A stretch of 64,000 nucleotides of DNA from Paenibacillus baekrokdamisoli (GCF_003945345.1 NZ_AP019308.1:5508501-5572500); one strand, 5' to 3'. Shown: positions 1 through 9,897, counted from the first letter of the stretch. A program made the numbers and translations. The notes: generated by a model not told the origin, from the sequence alone.

Positions 1-1221
1 ATATCGGCGAGGTATTTCCAACAAATGAATAAACGGTTGGTCGGAATGACCGGCAGGTTCCATATGAACTGGGGCGAGTTCGGCGGTTACAAGCATACGA
101 ACGCGATCCGTTTCGAGTCTGCTTTGTGTTTGGCACATGGGACACTTTGCTCTGTAGGAGATCATTTACATCCTGATGGAATGATGGATCCGATTGTTTA
201 CAAAATGGTGGGCGAAGCCTATAGGGAAGTGGAAGCGAAGGAACCATGGTGCATGGATGTGGAGAATGTCGCGGACGTTGCTATTCTTTCCTTGGAATCT
301 ACGGCACCCGAGCACGCCCGTATGGGACTGTCGGACACGGGAGCTTACAGGATTCTTCAAGAAGGGAACATCCTGTTTAATATCGTGGATCTGGAATCCG
401 ATTTCAGTTCTTATAAGGTTATTATTTTACCGGACAGAGTGAGAATTACGGAGACGCTCGGCGATAAATTGCGGATCTATGTGCAGCAAGGCGGGCGAAT
501 ATTTGCTACAGGTGAATCGGGTTTAAATGTAACTGGAGATGCGTTTGCGCTTGATCTCGGAGTGGAGTGGGTGAGCGTTAATCCGTTCCGGCCTGATTTC
601 TACAAGCCGAATGAACCGCTGCCGAGCTTTGGGGAAGGATCGTTTGTTTTTTATTCGCAAGGACAGAAGGTTTCATTAAAAGGTGGAACGGAACTCGGCT
701 ATCGAGAAGACCCTTATTTTAACAGAAGCCTGCATGCTTATTACTTCACACACACGCCGAACAGTCGTAACAATGCCGGACCAGGCTTGATTGAGAGTGG
801 CAACGGTATTTATCTGGCATGGGATGCGTTTGAGGATTATGCAGAGAATGGAAGCTTGTTCGTGAAGGAAGTTGTCCTATTCGCACTGAACAGGCTGCTT
901 GGCGACCAAAAAATTCTGTCTACAAATCTGCCTGCACAAGGTGTTGTCTCGGTTCAGCATCAGAAGAAGGAGTCTCGGTACATCAATCATCTTCTCTACG
1001 CATTTCCGGTTAAACGGGGCAAGGACAAAGAAGTTATTGAAGATATTACGCCGCTCTATCAGATTGACGTTAAGCTTCAATTGAGCGAGACCGTCAGACG
1101 TGTATATACGGTTCCGCAGCAGGAAGAGCTCGCCTTCTCCCAGACCGGAAACTCTATTCAGTATCAAGTTCCCGTTATTGATTGCCATCAAATGATCGCT
1201 ATAGAATACGACGAACTTTAA
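1..1221 (+). CDS. GH42-like glycoside hydrolase with beta-galactosidase trimerisation domain (5'-truncated by window)
   Basis: The frame is open from base 1, so the gene starts left of the window and only about the last 406 codons are seen. The visible part fits the C-terminal half of proteins that join a GH42/GH29-like barrel to a trimerisation domain: the barrel-end text around VGMTGRFHMNWGEFGG, then a class-I amidotransferase-like Rossmann stretch (YKVIILPDRVRIT, followed by YVQQGGRIFATGE) and a small beta domain ending in HQMIAIEYDEL. Substrate cannot be read from this portion; a plant or microbial polysaccharide is an inference from the downstream pectate-lyase-like and esterase genes. 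The next gene starts 17 bases after the stop, so both are probably co-transcribed. The ATG at 25 is internal, not the start. Confidence 0.75.
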   Translation: MSARYFQQMNKRLVGMTGRFHMNWGEFGGYKHTNAIRFESALCLAHGTLCSVGDHLHPDGMMDPIVYKMVGEAYREVEAKEPWCMDVENVADVAILSLESTAPEHARMGLSDTGAYRILQEGNILFNIVDLESDFSSYKVIILPDRVRITETLGDKLRIYVQQGGRIFATGESGLNVTGDAFALDLGVEWVSVNPFRPDFYKPNEPLPSFGEGSFVFYSQGQKVSLKGGTELGYREDPYFNRSLHAYYFTHTPNSRNNAGPGLIESGNGIYLAWDAFEDYAENGSLFVKEVVLFALNRLLGDQKILSTNLPAQGVVSVQHQKKESRYINHLLYAFPVKRGKDKEVIEDITPLYQIDVKLQLSETVRRVYTVPQQEELAFSQTGNSIQYQVPVIDCHQMIAIEYDEL

Positions 1222-1237
1222 TTGGGAGTGACCAATC

Positions 1238-3175
1238 ATGCCAAATATAACAGTAGTGAATGTTCGGGATTACGGCGCAGTTGGGGATGGGATAACGAAT
1301 GACACAGAAGCTCTCCGTCTTGCCTTCGAAGCGGCTCCCTATCAAACCGTTGTACTGCCTAAAGGTACTTATCTGACTGGAACAATAACGATACCGGCGC
1401 ACGTTGAAGTCAATTTTCAGAATGGAGCGACGTTGGTCCTAGAAGAGGGGGCTGTGCTGGAATTAAACGGTAAGTTATCCGCGGGTCCTTATCCAATCTT
1501 CGATTTCCCTTACGAACGTAATTCAGGTACGGCAAAGGTTGTCTTCCAAGGATTTCAATCGCTCACCCATTGGTTGCCGGAATGGTTCGGGGCGGTAGGA
1601 GATGCCAAGATTGACGAGAGGGTTACCGACTTGCCGATTGTTTCTGGGACGGATAGCTCGCTTGCATTCGAGAAGTGCTTTTTGGTTATGAGCCAGACTG
1701 GTGTCGCAACGGTAAAGCTTAATCATGGTAATTATTTGTTCGCGCATGAGGTGAACGTATTTGACGGAAATTTCTGTCTGGAAGGCAGCACGCATGCGAA
1801 ATTCTCTTCCGTACCAACCAGCCATAATCCTTCGGATTATTCGATCCATATGGATACGGGCTACATTACAGGCAAAGGCATCGAAGCTTTATTTCATATC
1901 AAGCAGTCGGAGCCTCTTCACGGCTATTTCGGATTTTTAATTGAGAGAGCCTTCTTCCGCAGCTATCACGATGGACCGCAGTCTGTCGTTAAGGTAACCG
2001 GACCGGCATTTCCAGTCCTGGGTGCACCTCCAAGACCCTGTGTGTTTGACAACTGCAGAGTGTTTAAATTCCGCAAGGCGATTTGGAGCAGTGCAACCTT
2101 TGGGCTTGGCACCCTAAACGTTACGAATTGTTATTTCTCGGCAAGCGATTTTACAGGAAATCATTACGCGGTATACTCCGATGCTTACGGAGGTGTAACG
2201 AACTTTAATTTTATTAACAATGTTTCAGAGCAGGGCGGTAAAATTCTATTCGAGCGGGTACATGAGCCTGGTTATGGTTACTTCGGCAGTCTTGAAGGCC
2301 AGTTTCGGATCGAAGGCAACTTGTTGGAGGGTCAGACAGATCCAATCGTGATCCACTCCAATGTGGCGAGCGGCTCGATACGCAACAATTATTTCGAAGC
2401 TAACAGCGGCTCGATTATTGAGTTTCATTGTCTTGGAAGGGATCCCGACCTGGATGGATTAAAGGAAGACGTGTCTACGATTGAGATCTGCGATAATTTC
2501 TATCATGTTCTCAAGAATCCCGTAATCGTATTAGACAATTGCCGGGTAACAAAGCTTGATATCAGCAATGAACCGGGAATTAGAGTAAACTTGTCCGGCG
2601 TACGCCGTTATTCCCGCGACAGTGAGAATACCAAGGTGGGAATCCACCCGTCCCTCGGCGATTTCTGCGGTTTTTCAGTCGATTTCAGCTATTTGCGTGA
2701 TAACCTGTACAGCGCCGTTCCTCTTGCCGATCAGGGAGTTATCCCGTTCACTCAGGGGGGGATGAGCAGCATACGAATGACCCCGCTTGGCTCTCGTTCC
2801 AGCATGGCTTTCGAAGCCGAAACAGAATGGAAACCGATTCCGATTCCTGTACATGAGGATGAGATATTCGTTGTCGGTTCCATTCTGAAGAAAACAACGA
2901 TTGAAGCAGAATTCGTCGGATTATCCGTATCGGATAACGAAGGCAACGTTAAGCTAAGCACCCCCCAACTAGTGCAACTCATTAATGGGCCTAGATCGTT
3001 CACCGCCGTATTCTTCGCTATTGATGGAGCACTTATTTCCGGAGAAGGAAACTTGCTTCGTTATAGCTGCTCCAGATCTGGTAATGAAATTACCGATGCA
3101 TACTGCTACACGGTCAAGAAGAACGAGGCGCAGGAACAATTTAGCGTGTTTCTTCAGGATGGGACAACCGTATGA
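1238..3175 (+). CDS. Pectate-lyase-superfamily / GH28-related right-handed beta-helix protein
   Basis: A 645-residue protein starting with the hallmark of the Pectate_lyase_3 family: VNVRDYGAVGDGITNDTEAL at about residues 5-24, then the regular short-strand pattern of a parallel beta-helix. No signal peptide is visible, so the product should be cytoplasmic or exported unconventionally. Such proteins cut or bind acidic or substituted polysaccharides, but catalytic residues cannot be assigned by eye. The ribosome site TTGGGAGTGA precedes ATG 1238. The stop overlaps the next start by four bases (ATGA at 3172-3175), pointing to translational coupling with the GH20/GH67-like gene. Confidence 0.75.
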   Translation: MPNITVVNVRDYGAVGDGITNDTEALRLAFEAAPYQTVVLPKGTYLTGTITIPAHVEVNFQNGATLVLEEGAVLELNGKLSAGPYPIFDFPYERNSGTAKVVFQGFQSLTHWLPEWFGAVGDAKIDERVTDLPIVSGTDSSLAFEKCFLVMSQTGVATVKLNHGNYLFAHEVNVFDGNFCLEGSTHAKFSSVPTSHNPSDYSIHMDTGYITGKGIEALFHIKQSEPLHGYFGFLIERAFFRSYHDGPQSVVKVTGPAFPVLGAPPRPCVFDNCRVFKFRKAIWSSATFGLGTLNVTNCYFSASDFTGNHYAVYSDAYGGVTNFNFINNVSEQGGKILFERVHEPGYGYFGSLEGQFRIEGNLLEGQTDPIVIHSNVASGSIRNNYFEANSGSIIEFHCLGRDPDLDGLKEDVSTIEICDNFYHVLKNPVIVLDNCRVTKLDISNEPGIRVNLSGVRRYSRDSENTKVGIHPSLGDFCGFSVDFSYLRDNLYSAVPLADQGVIPFTQGGMSSIRMTPLGSRSSMAFEAETEWKPIPIPVHEDEIFVVGSILKKTTIEAEFVGLSVSDNEGNVKLSTPQLVQLINGPRSFTAVFFAIDGALISGEGNLLRYSCSRSGNEITDAYCYTVKKNEAQEQFSVFLQDGTTV

Positions 3176-5313
3176 GTGAGAGAAATTACGAGTTTCGCAG
3201 ACGGCTTGAAGAAGTCCATAAGCCAGATCGCCGCAATCTGGAGTTCATAGCGCAGTCGGACGAGATTGAGATCAATGAGGATTGGCAGATTATTATTCCT
3301 GATCCATCCTGTTCGGTTCTATTGAATGTCGCGAAGGATCTGCAAGATTATTTTCTTGTGAGCATGAATATTTCGTTGCGATTGCGCCGCGTGGTTGATA
3401 TCGCGGAAATCGCCCGTAATGGTGAACGCGTTATCGTGCTTGGAGACAAGGAGCAGCTACCGGAATGGGAAGGACAACTGGCAAAGAACCGCAGTTACCG
3501 TATTAAAGCCGAACGTGAACGTATTGTGGTATGCGGACACGATTCGCGGGGCATTGGACAAGGTAGTTATTATTTGGAAGATTTGATGAATTTACGCGAG
3601 GCGCCGTTCATCCGCACGCAAGACATTTGCCGGGAACCCTTATTTACGCCACGTATGGCGCATTCCGGCTGGGGGCTGGATCGTTATCCGGATGCTCACT
3701 TGAATGCGATGGCTCATTCCGGGATCGATGCTATTCTTATTTTTGTTAAAGATGTGGATATGACTCCGGAAGGATATCAGGATTTTAACTATTTGATCGA
3801 CAGGGCGGAGCTTTACGGTCTAGACGTGTATATGTACAGCTCCCTGCTAAGTCGAAAGCATCCCGAGGATAGTGGCGCTGAAGCCTACTACGACAGCACT
3901 TATGGCAGGGTGTTCGAGGCGTGTCCACGACTGAAGGGAGTCGTGCTTGTCGGGGAATCATGCGAATTTCCTAGTAAAGACGAGAATACAACTGGAATGC
4001 ATCGACTTGACTGGCCTACGGATCAGCCGCAGACAAAGCCAAGCCCAGGATGGTGGCCCTGCACGGACTATCCGCAATGGCTTAACATGATCAAGAAGGT
4101 CACTCGTAAGTATAATCCGGACGTAGACATTATTTTCTGGACTTACAATTGGGGCGGAACGCCCGAAGAGGATCGCTTGAAGCTCATACGAAACATTCCA
4201 GACGATGTAACCTTGTTAGTTACCTTTGAAATGTTCGAGCAGATCAAGCATGAAGGCGTAACTAGCATAAACGTGGATTATAGCGTTTCATTTGAAGGCC
4301 CGGGTCAGTATTTTGTTAGTGAAGCTAGGGCTGCTCATGAACGTGGAATCAAGCTATATACGATGAGCAATACGGGTGGGCTAACCTGGGATATCGGGGT
4401 CATCCCTTATGAACCGGTTCCCTACCAATGGGCCAGAAGACATTCTGCCCTGCACAGGGCGCAAGACCAATGGGGATTGATCGGGCTTATGGAATCGCAT
4501 CATTACGGTTGGTGGCCTTCCTTCATAAGCGATCTTACGAAGTGGTCATACTGGAGTCCCAGCCCTCCGATTGAAGAAACCTTCGCGGCCGTAGCTCAAA
4601 GGGATTTCAGCGCCGAGGCGGTGCCGATGGTTTTGCAAGCTTGGGAGCACTGGAGCGAAGGTATCCGATGCTACATTCCGACGAATGAAGATCAATACGG
4701 CCCCTTTCGAGTGGGACCTTCTTTCCCAATGGTGTTCCGCAAAGCTTTATTCCGTAAGGAACTTACTATGCCAGCTTCCAGTCATGCCATGTTCGGCAGT
4801 GAAATCGTGCTGACGGATTACGCTCCAGCCGATGAAGCACGCCAATCCTTGGGAGTCTCGCGAATTGATGTGGAGATCAGGCAGCTTGAACGGATGGCCG
4901 TATTATGGCGTCAGGGCAATCTATCCTTGGAGCGCGCGCTCTTGCTAACCTCAGAGAAAAAGCAATTCAACGGCCGTCTATTGCTTGGGATGAATCAGTT
5001 TATCTTGAATGCGGTACAAACGACAATACACGTTAAGCATTGGTGGAAATTGAAGCAACGCCTATTTAATGAGCCTAGCCCCCAGATCGCCGGAAATATC
5101 CTGGAGGAGATGGAAGCGTTGCTGTTGAAGGAAATCGACAATGCCGAGGCGACCATCCCGCTTGTTGAATTCGATTCCCGACTTGGCTGGGAGCCGAGCA
5201 TGGAATATATGACGGATTCGAAGCATTTGCGTTGGAAAATAGCTCAGGTTCGAAGCGTCCTGGACAACGAATTTCCCGATTATCGGAAGTCTCTAGCACT
5301 TACGGAGTCTTAA
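3172..5313 (+). CDS. GH20/GH67/GH84-like glycoside hydrolase, paralogue 1
   Basis: A 713-residue protein with three parts: residues ~35-150 resemble the zincin-like N-terminal domain found before GH20, GH67 and GH84 barrels (LLNVAKDLQDY, GERVIVLGDKEQL, GQGSYYLEDLM); residues ~155-480 look like a TIM barrel (MAHSGWGLDRYPDAHLNAMA, IIFWTYNWGG); the rest is helical. The motif VGESCEFPS places Glu262 and Glu265 where GH20 enzymes carry their acidic pair, so these are candidate catalytic residues (inference). It is clearly homologous over its whole length to the equally long protein at 7560. The start overlaps the upstream stop. The exact family and substrate are not recognised; cytoplasmic action is likely because no signal peptide is seen. 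Confidence 0.65.
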   Translation: MSERNYEFRRRLEEVHKPDRRNLEFIAQSDEIEINEDWQIIIPDPSCSVLLNVAKDLQDYFLVSMNISLRLRRVVDIAEIARNGERVIVLGDKEQLPEWEGQLAKNRSYRIKAERERIVVCGHDSRGIGQGSYYLEDLMNLREAPFIRTQDICREPLFTPRMAHSGWGLDRYPDAHLNAMAHSGIDAILIFVKDVDMTPEGYQDFNYLIDRAELYGLDVYMYSSLLSRKHPEDSGAEAYYDSTYGRVFEACPRLKGVVLVGESCEFPSKDENTTGMHRLDWPTDQPQTKPSPGWWPCTDYPQWLNMIKKVTRKYNPDVDIIFWTYNWGGTPEEDRLKLIRNIPDDVTLLVTFEMFEQIKHEGVTSINVDYSVSFEGPGQYFVSEARAAHERGIKLYTMSNTGGLTWDIGVIPYEPVPYQWARRHSALHRAQDQWGLIGLMESHHYGWWPSFISDLTKWSYWSPSPPIEETFAAVAQRDFSAEAVPMVLQAWEHWSEGIRCYIPTNEDQYGPFRVGPSFPMVFRKALFRKELTMPASSHAMFGSEIVLTDYAPADEARQSLGVSRIDVEIRQLERMAVLWRQGNLSLERALLLTSEKKQFNGRLLLGMNQFILNAVQTTIHVKHWWKLKQRLFNEPSPQIAGNILEEMEALLLKEIDNAEATIPLVEFDSRLGWEPSMEYMTDSKHLRWKIAQVRSVLDNEFPDYRKSLALTES

Positions 5314-5428
5314 TCTGACTATCCGGGACTTCCTGCCACTTCTCCTGATTCTGTCAGTGCTTCCAGTGCCTGGTTCTGTGAAAGGGTGGAGGGATAAGAA
5401 ATTCAAATTGAGGAGGCCGGGATAACCT

Positions 5429-7195
5429 ATGTTACAAGGGGAAATGCTGACGCCTGAGCAAGTATGGAAGGATTATGACCCGAGCCGGGAGCCGTTGGAA
5501 GTCGAAGTATTGAAGCAGTGGACGGAAGACGGGAATGGCTTTAAAGAAATGTATTTTACGGGAAAAACGATCGGAGCGGAGAAAGTTCGGATTTACGCAG
5601 TTTACAGCGCTCCGCTGCCCGGCAAGCAGCTGCCCGGCATCTTGCACGTTCATGGAGGAGGGCAAACGGTTAATCAAGACATTCTGCGCTATTGGAATGA
5701 ACGCGGTTATGCTGCGTTATCGTTTAACTGGGGTGGAAGAAGAACGGACGGCAAGGCTTATACGCAATGGGGCACCGCCTTGGCGCACGCCAATGAAGCG
5801 GACTCCGGCGAACAAATAATGGCGACCATCCCGAATGTGCGAGCCTCCTCCTGGTACGAATGGGCTGAAGCCGGACGGCGGGCATTAACCTTGCTGGCCG
5901 AACAGCCGGAGGTCGACCCGGGTAAGCTCGGCGCTTTTGGAGTGTCCATGGGAGGAACGTTGTTATGGACGATGGCGGCGATGGATGAACGTATACGTGC
6001 AGGATGTGTAATTTACGGGCTTGGCTGGCACAACTTCAAGGAAGAGTTTCACCTCGTGACAGGGACGAAGCCTGAATATACCGATGAAGATAGTTGCATC
6101 TGGAAGCGCGTGATGGAGCCGGAAGCCTATGCGCCTTCTATTCGCAGTCCCATGTTGTACTTGAGTGCGACCAATGATTTTTACGGAAAGATGGACCGGT
6201 CGTTCGATGTCCTGTCTACCTTGCCGGAGCAGACTCCGCGAAGAGCGGCTTTCACGTCGGGTTTTAATCACTATATCCATTGGGAACAGGCGGAAAATGT
6301 TCACAAATGGATGAATACATGGCTCAAAGGGGAAGAGCAATGGCCCGGCACACCGGAGGTTTCACTTCAAATGGATGAGGCGGGCCGTCTTGAGCTTATG
6401 ATCAAGCCCGATCCTGCTCAACCCGTAACCCGGATAGAAGCCAATTGTGCGCTCGGAAATCCGCATGCGGTGTCCCGCCATTGGAGACAGCTCGCTCCCG
6501 TTGCGAACGGCGAAGCGTGGCGAGCACCACTAGGCGTAACAGGTTACCGTGGAACCGTTTATGCTTATGCCAACGTGTTCTATGAATCAGGCATTTGTTT
6601 GTCCAGCAGCTTAGTGACGGAGACGCTTGGCGGTGCCGGAGCTGCGAATGCGGATGATTGCGCTTGGCCTCCAGAACACCGATCCAATCTCATTTACGAT
6701 GGCCGGGACGGCTTGGACGGCTGGGTGACGAACACCCCCAATGCGGATCCGTTTCCCCGCCGATACAGCCCGCTAACGACAGCTGTGAGCGAGGATGGTG
6801 TACTAGGCTTTCGTCCGGATAAACAGCTTTCTCCCATTACGTATCGGCTGGGAGACCCGGAATATCGGGGGATGGAAGGCGAGGCGCTTCGCTTTCAGCT
6901 GTTGAGCCGGCATGCCGCCGATTTTACAATCATCGTACAGCAGCGTCATTTTCCGTCGCACACGCTCAGTTATCGGTGTTCCGCCTCTATTGAAGGCGCG
7001 GCGGCGTGGCAAACCTTTACCCTCCCGCCGGAATCGTTCCGGCATGAGGAGAGCGGAGAAGCTCTGGGCAGCTGGGCAGACGTCAATTATTTGGAGCTTT
7101 GCAAGCCGGAAGAAGGCTGGCCGGACGAAGCCTTGTTGTTTGCGAATTTTGAATGGGTACCTTCAGCCTATCATCATCAGCAATCCCTCGAATAA
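5429..7195 (+). CDS. Alpha/beta-hydrolase, acetyl-xylan-esterase / dienelactone-hydrolase-like
   Basis: A 588-residue protein. Residues ~45-300 form an alpha/beta-hydrolase: oxyanion-type HVHGGGQ at ~75, nucleophile elbow GVSMGG at ~171-176, Asp candidate in LSATNDF and His candidate in GFNHYIHW. The C-terminal ~280 residues are an all-beta-looking extension of unknown role. Its place among polysaccharide-degrading genes suggests removal of acyl groups from sugars (inference). Ribosome site GAGGAGG lies at 5411-5417; a second in-frame ATG at 5444 with its own purine-rich lead is an alternative start. It is 115 bases after the previous gene, so either the same operon or its own promoter is possible. 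Confidence 0.7.
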   Translation: MLQGEMLTPEQVWKDYDPSREPLEVEVLKQWTEDGNGFKEMYFTGKTIGAEKVRIYAVYSAPLPGKQLPGILHVHGGGQTVNQDILRYWNERGYAALSFNWGGRRTDGKAYTQWGTALAHANEADSGEQIMATIPNVRASSWYEWAEAGRRALTLLAEQPEVDPGKLGAFGVSMGGTLLWTMAAMDERIRAGCVIYGLGWHNFKEEFHLVTGTKPEYTDEDSCIWKRVMEPEAYAPSIRSPMLYLSATNDFYGKMDRSFDVLSTLPEQTPRRAAFTSGFNHYIHWEQAENVHKWMNTWLKGEEQWPGTPEVSLQMDEAGRLELMIKPDPAQPVTRIEANCALGNPHAVSRHWRQLAPVANGEAWRAPLGVTGYRGTVYAYANVFYESGICLSSSLVTETLGGAGAANADDCAWPPEHRSNLIYDGRDGLDGWVTNTPNADPFPRRYSPLTTAVSEDGVLGFRPDKQLSPITYRLGDPEYRGMEGEALRFQLLSRHAADFTIIVQQRHFPSHTLSYRCSASIEGAAAWQTFTLPPESFRHEESGEALGSWADVNYLELCKPEEGWPDEALLFANFEWVPSAYHHQQSLE

Positions 7196-7196
7196 A

Positions 7197-7292
7197 GCCA
7201 ACCGGTACGATTCTCCCGATGAAATGGATGGCTATATTCGCATTTCCCTGCCGAAGGTGCACGGATACGCAATGGTCGTGGTGGAGTATTGA
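7197..7292 (+). pseudogene. 3' relic of a GH42-like gene
   Basis: Immediately after the esterase stop, another frame reads through about 31 codons with the sequence DEMDGYIRISLPKVHGYAMV and ends VVEY-stop. This resembles the last beta strands of GH42-type proteins, and the end parallels the HQMIAIEYDEL end of the gene at 1-1221. There is no start codon or ribosome site for it, so it is read as the stump of a deleted gene. Confidence 0.4.
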
Positions 7293-7377
7293 AAAGGATG
7301 ATCGGAGAGAAATATCTATAAGTGTCTAAATGCCGTGAAACTTATGCGACGTTGAGATAGACCCTTTAAACAAGAAA

Positions 7378-7411
7378 TGCCACTCCTTTGTAGGGTGGCA
7401 ATTTTTATTTT
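7378..7411 (+). terminator. Rho-independent terminator
   Basis: TGCCACTC and GGGTGGCA pair around a seven-base loop, followed by ATTTTTATTTT. It closes the esterase transcript and its relic tail. Confidence 0.7.
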
Positions 7412-7559
7412 AGGTAATGTATATGGCATAGAGAACCTTATATTTCTTCTTTTTATCTATCAAGTGTCAAATCGTCTATATACGAGAACGAATAAAAGGC
7501 TTAGTTATAGAGTGAGACGTCGATACAGAAGGTGTTTTATAGGAAGGGGTAGAAGAGGA

Positions 7560-9701
7560 ATGGAAAGCAAATACGAATTTCGCAGAAGACTGGAAGAAGT
7601 ACATAAGAAGAACCGCCGTGATCCCAATGTACGTGCTTCCGACGATGAATTGGAGATCTCGGATGATTGGAGCATTGTTGTTAGTGAAACGGCAGGAGCG
7701 CTTCTCCTGAATACGGCTAAGGATTTGCAGGACTATTTGTTCACAAGCATGCATGTCTCTGTCCGCTTGTCACGTGTGAAGGACGTTCAGGAACAATCCA
7801 GCTCGGGTGAGCGTGTCATTGTGCTAGCCACGAAGGAGGAGCTTCAGTTATTCGGTGATAAGCTTGTAAAATCCCGCAGCTATCGCATCGCCGCCGAGGT
7901 TAACCGCATCGTGATCTGCGGATATGACGATCGTGGTGCTGCTCAGGGCAGCTATTACCTTGAGGATCAGATGAATTTGCGTGAGGCACCCGTATTCGAG
8001 TACCGGGATACCGTGCGTGAGCCGCTGTTTTCCCCGCGCATGGCCCACTCCGGCTGGGGGTTGGATCGCTATCCCGATGCCCATTTGAATGCGATGGCAC
8101 ATGCGGGCATCGATGCGGTAATGGTGTTCGTGAAGGATGTGGATCATACGCCCGAAGGGTATCAAGATTTTAACTATCTGATTGATCGCGCTGCTTTATA
8201 TGGGTTGGATGTGTATGTGTACAGCTATCTAAGCAGTCGCCTTCATCCTGACGATCCGGATGCACCCGCCTATTATGAGAGCACTTACGGCAAGGTATTT
8301 CAAGCTTGTCCGCGCTTCAAAGGCGTCATTCTGGTCGGAGAATCATGCGAATTCCCGAGCAAAGATCCGAATACGACAGGTAAGCTTCGCCTCGATTGGC
8401 CTGCTGACCAACCGCAGACCAAACCGAGTCCGGGCTGGTGGCCGTGTACCGATTTTCCTCAATGGCTGAATCTGTTATCGAAGACTATACGTGCACATAA
8501 CTCGGAGGCGGATATTGTTTTCTGGACTTACAATTGGGGCTGGGCACCGAAAGAGGATCGGCTGAAGCTCATTCACGCTCTTCCGGATAACATTACGCTG
8601 CTCGTGACCTTCGAAATGTTCGAGCAAATCCGCAATGAAGATGTGACTCATGTATGCGTCGACTATACGCTTTCTAATGTCGGGCCAGGAGAGTATTTCA
8701 GCAGCGAGGCCGAAGTTGCCCGCGAACGCGGCATCAAGCTGTACGCGATGAGTAACACCGGGGGACTCACTTGGGATATCGGAGTTATCCCGTATGAGCC
8801 GTTTCCCGATCAGTGGAACAGAAGACATTCCGCCTTATTGAAAGCTCAGGAGGATTGGGGTCTGTGCGGATTGATGGAATCCCACCATTACGGCTGGTGG
8901 CCGTCATTCATCAGCGATATAACCAAGCAGCGATACTGGAGCCCGAGTCCGTCTTACGAGGAAGTACTGGCGATGCTTGCCAAACGTGATTTCAGCGAAA
9001 GGGCTGCTCCAATTGTAGTGGAAGCATGGAAGCATTGGAGCGAGGCAATCCGCAGCTATATCTCGACGAATGAAGATCAGTATGGTCCGTTTCGGGTTGG
9101 TCCTTCTTACCCGCTCGTATTCCGTAAAGGGGTTCGTATGCCTGCAGCGAAGCATGCCATGTTCGGCAACGAAATCGTTGAGACGGATTACTCGCCAATG
9201 GACGATCCGAGACAATCACTCGGGATATCCCGTATAGACGTCGAGTTACGGAGTTTAGAGCGCATGCTAAAGCTTTTGGATACTGGGAATGGTCTCTTGG
9301 AACAGGCCCTTGCTCTTACGCCAGGCAGAAAGATGGAGGACGCATTGCGCATGCTCGGTTTAGGCCGCTTTATTGCCCGTTCCGTTCAAACCACCATTCA
9401 TGTGAAGCAATGGTGGAAGCTGAAGCAGCGGCTGTTTACCGTAGGGGATGCTAGTCAAGCTTCTCAATTATTGGAGCAAATGGAGCAGCTTGCGGAGCGG
9501 GAGATTGCCAATGCTGAGGCCACTATACCGATCGTGGAGGCGGATTCAAGGCTTGGCTGGGAGCCTAGTATGGAATATATGACTGATGCGGATCATTTAC
9601 GTTGGAAAATCAATCAGGTTCGCTCCGTGCTTCAAAGTGAATTTGGGCAATATCGCAGTTCCCTTGCATTGACGGACCCGACGTATGATCGCAAAAGATA
9701 A
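7560..9701 (+). CDS. GH20/GH67/GH84-like glycoside hydrolase, paralogue 2
   Basis: A 713-residue protein of exactly the same length and domain order as the product at 3172, with near-identical blocks such as MAHSGWGLDRYPDAHLNAMA, VGESCEFPSKD, QPQTKPSPGWWPCTD and SHHYGWWPSFISD. The start chosen is ATG 7560 because GGAAGGGGTAGAAGAGG sits just before it and the protein then begins MESKYEFRRRLEEVHKK, matching MSERNYEFRRRLEEVHKP of the paralogue; the open frame extends 61 codons further upstream without a ribosome site and through the terminator tail. It has its own upstream terminator and is probably transcribed separately. The pair most likely arose by duplication, with divergence concentrated in the N-terminal 50 residues and the helical tail. 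Confidence 0.65.
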   Translation: MESKYEFRRRLEEVHKKNRRDPNVRASDDELEISDDWSIVVSETAGALLLNTAKDLQDYLFTSMHVSVRLSRVKDVQEQSSSGERVIVLATKEELQLFGDKLVKSRSYRIAAEVNRIVICGYDDRGAAQGSYYLEDQMNLREAPVFEYRDTVREPLFSPRMAHSGWGLDRYPDAHLNAMAHAGIDAVMVFVKDVDHTPEGYQDFNYLIDRAALYGLDVYVYSYLSSRLHPDDPDAPAYYESTYGKVFQACPRFKGVILVGESCEFPSKDPNTTGKLRLDWPADQPQTKPSPGWWPCTDFPQWLNLLSKTIRAHNSEADIVFWTYNWGWAPKEDRLKLIHALPDNITLLVTFEMFEQIRNEDVTHVCVDYTLSNVGPGEYFSSEAEVARERGIKLYAMSNTGGLTWDIGVIPYEPFPDQWNRRHSALLKAQEDWGLCGLMESHHYGWWPSFISDITKQRYWSPSPSYEEVLAMLAKRDFSERAAPIVVEAWKHWSEAIRSYISTNEDQYGPFRVGPSYPLVFRKGVRMPAAKHAMFGNEIVETDYSPMDDPRQSLGISRIDVELRSLERMLKLLDTGNGLLEQALALTPGRKMEDALRMLGLGRFIARSVQTTIHVKQWWKLKQRLFTVGDASQASQLLEQMEQLAEREIANAEATIPIVEADSRLGWEPSMEYMTDADHLRWKINQVRSVLQSEFGQYRSSLALTDPTYDRKR

Positions 9702-9738
9702 TCGTTTGATCCGTAATAGTACAGTATCAATATTAGGA

Positions 9739-9767
9739 TTGACAACTCTAAAATATGGTAATATAAT
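9739..9767 (+). promoter_or_regulatory. Consensus sigma-A promoter of the ASRT/deacetylase/M24/M81 operon
   Basis: TTGACA at 9739-9744 and TATAAT at 9762-9767 are separated by exactly 17 bases, a perfect vegetative promoter. The first operator overlaps its -10 element. Confidence 0.85.
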
Positions 9768-9788
9768 TTGGGAAAACGTTGTACCAAA
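9767..9788 (+). promoter_or_regulatory. LacI-type operator O1
   Basis: A 22-base imperfect palindrome beginning TTTGGGAAAACGTT and ending ACCAAA, centred on AACGTT with the central CG step usual for LacI-family operators. It starts at the last base of the -10 box, an ideal repression position. The likely ligand is the LacI-type protein encoded at 14493. Confidence 0.7.
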
Positions 9789-9897
9789 TGTATTTGCACA
9801 AAATAGGCGATATATAGGCGCGTACAATGGATTTTTCGTAAAATAAAGGGCTTATGTCGAAGAATGAGGATTAAAAGACTATTATTCTTTTAGTTTA

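Noticed and set aside
7377..7559. 61-codon N-terminal extension of the second GH20/GH67-like protein
   Set aside because: It reads through the terminator tail, has no ribosome site and has no equivalent in the equally long paralogue.
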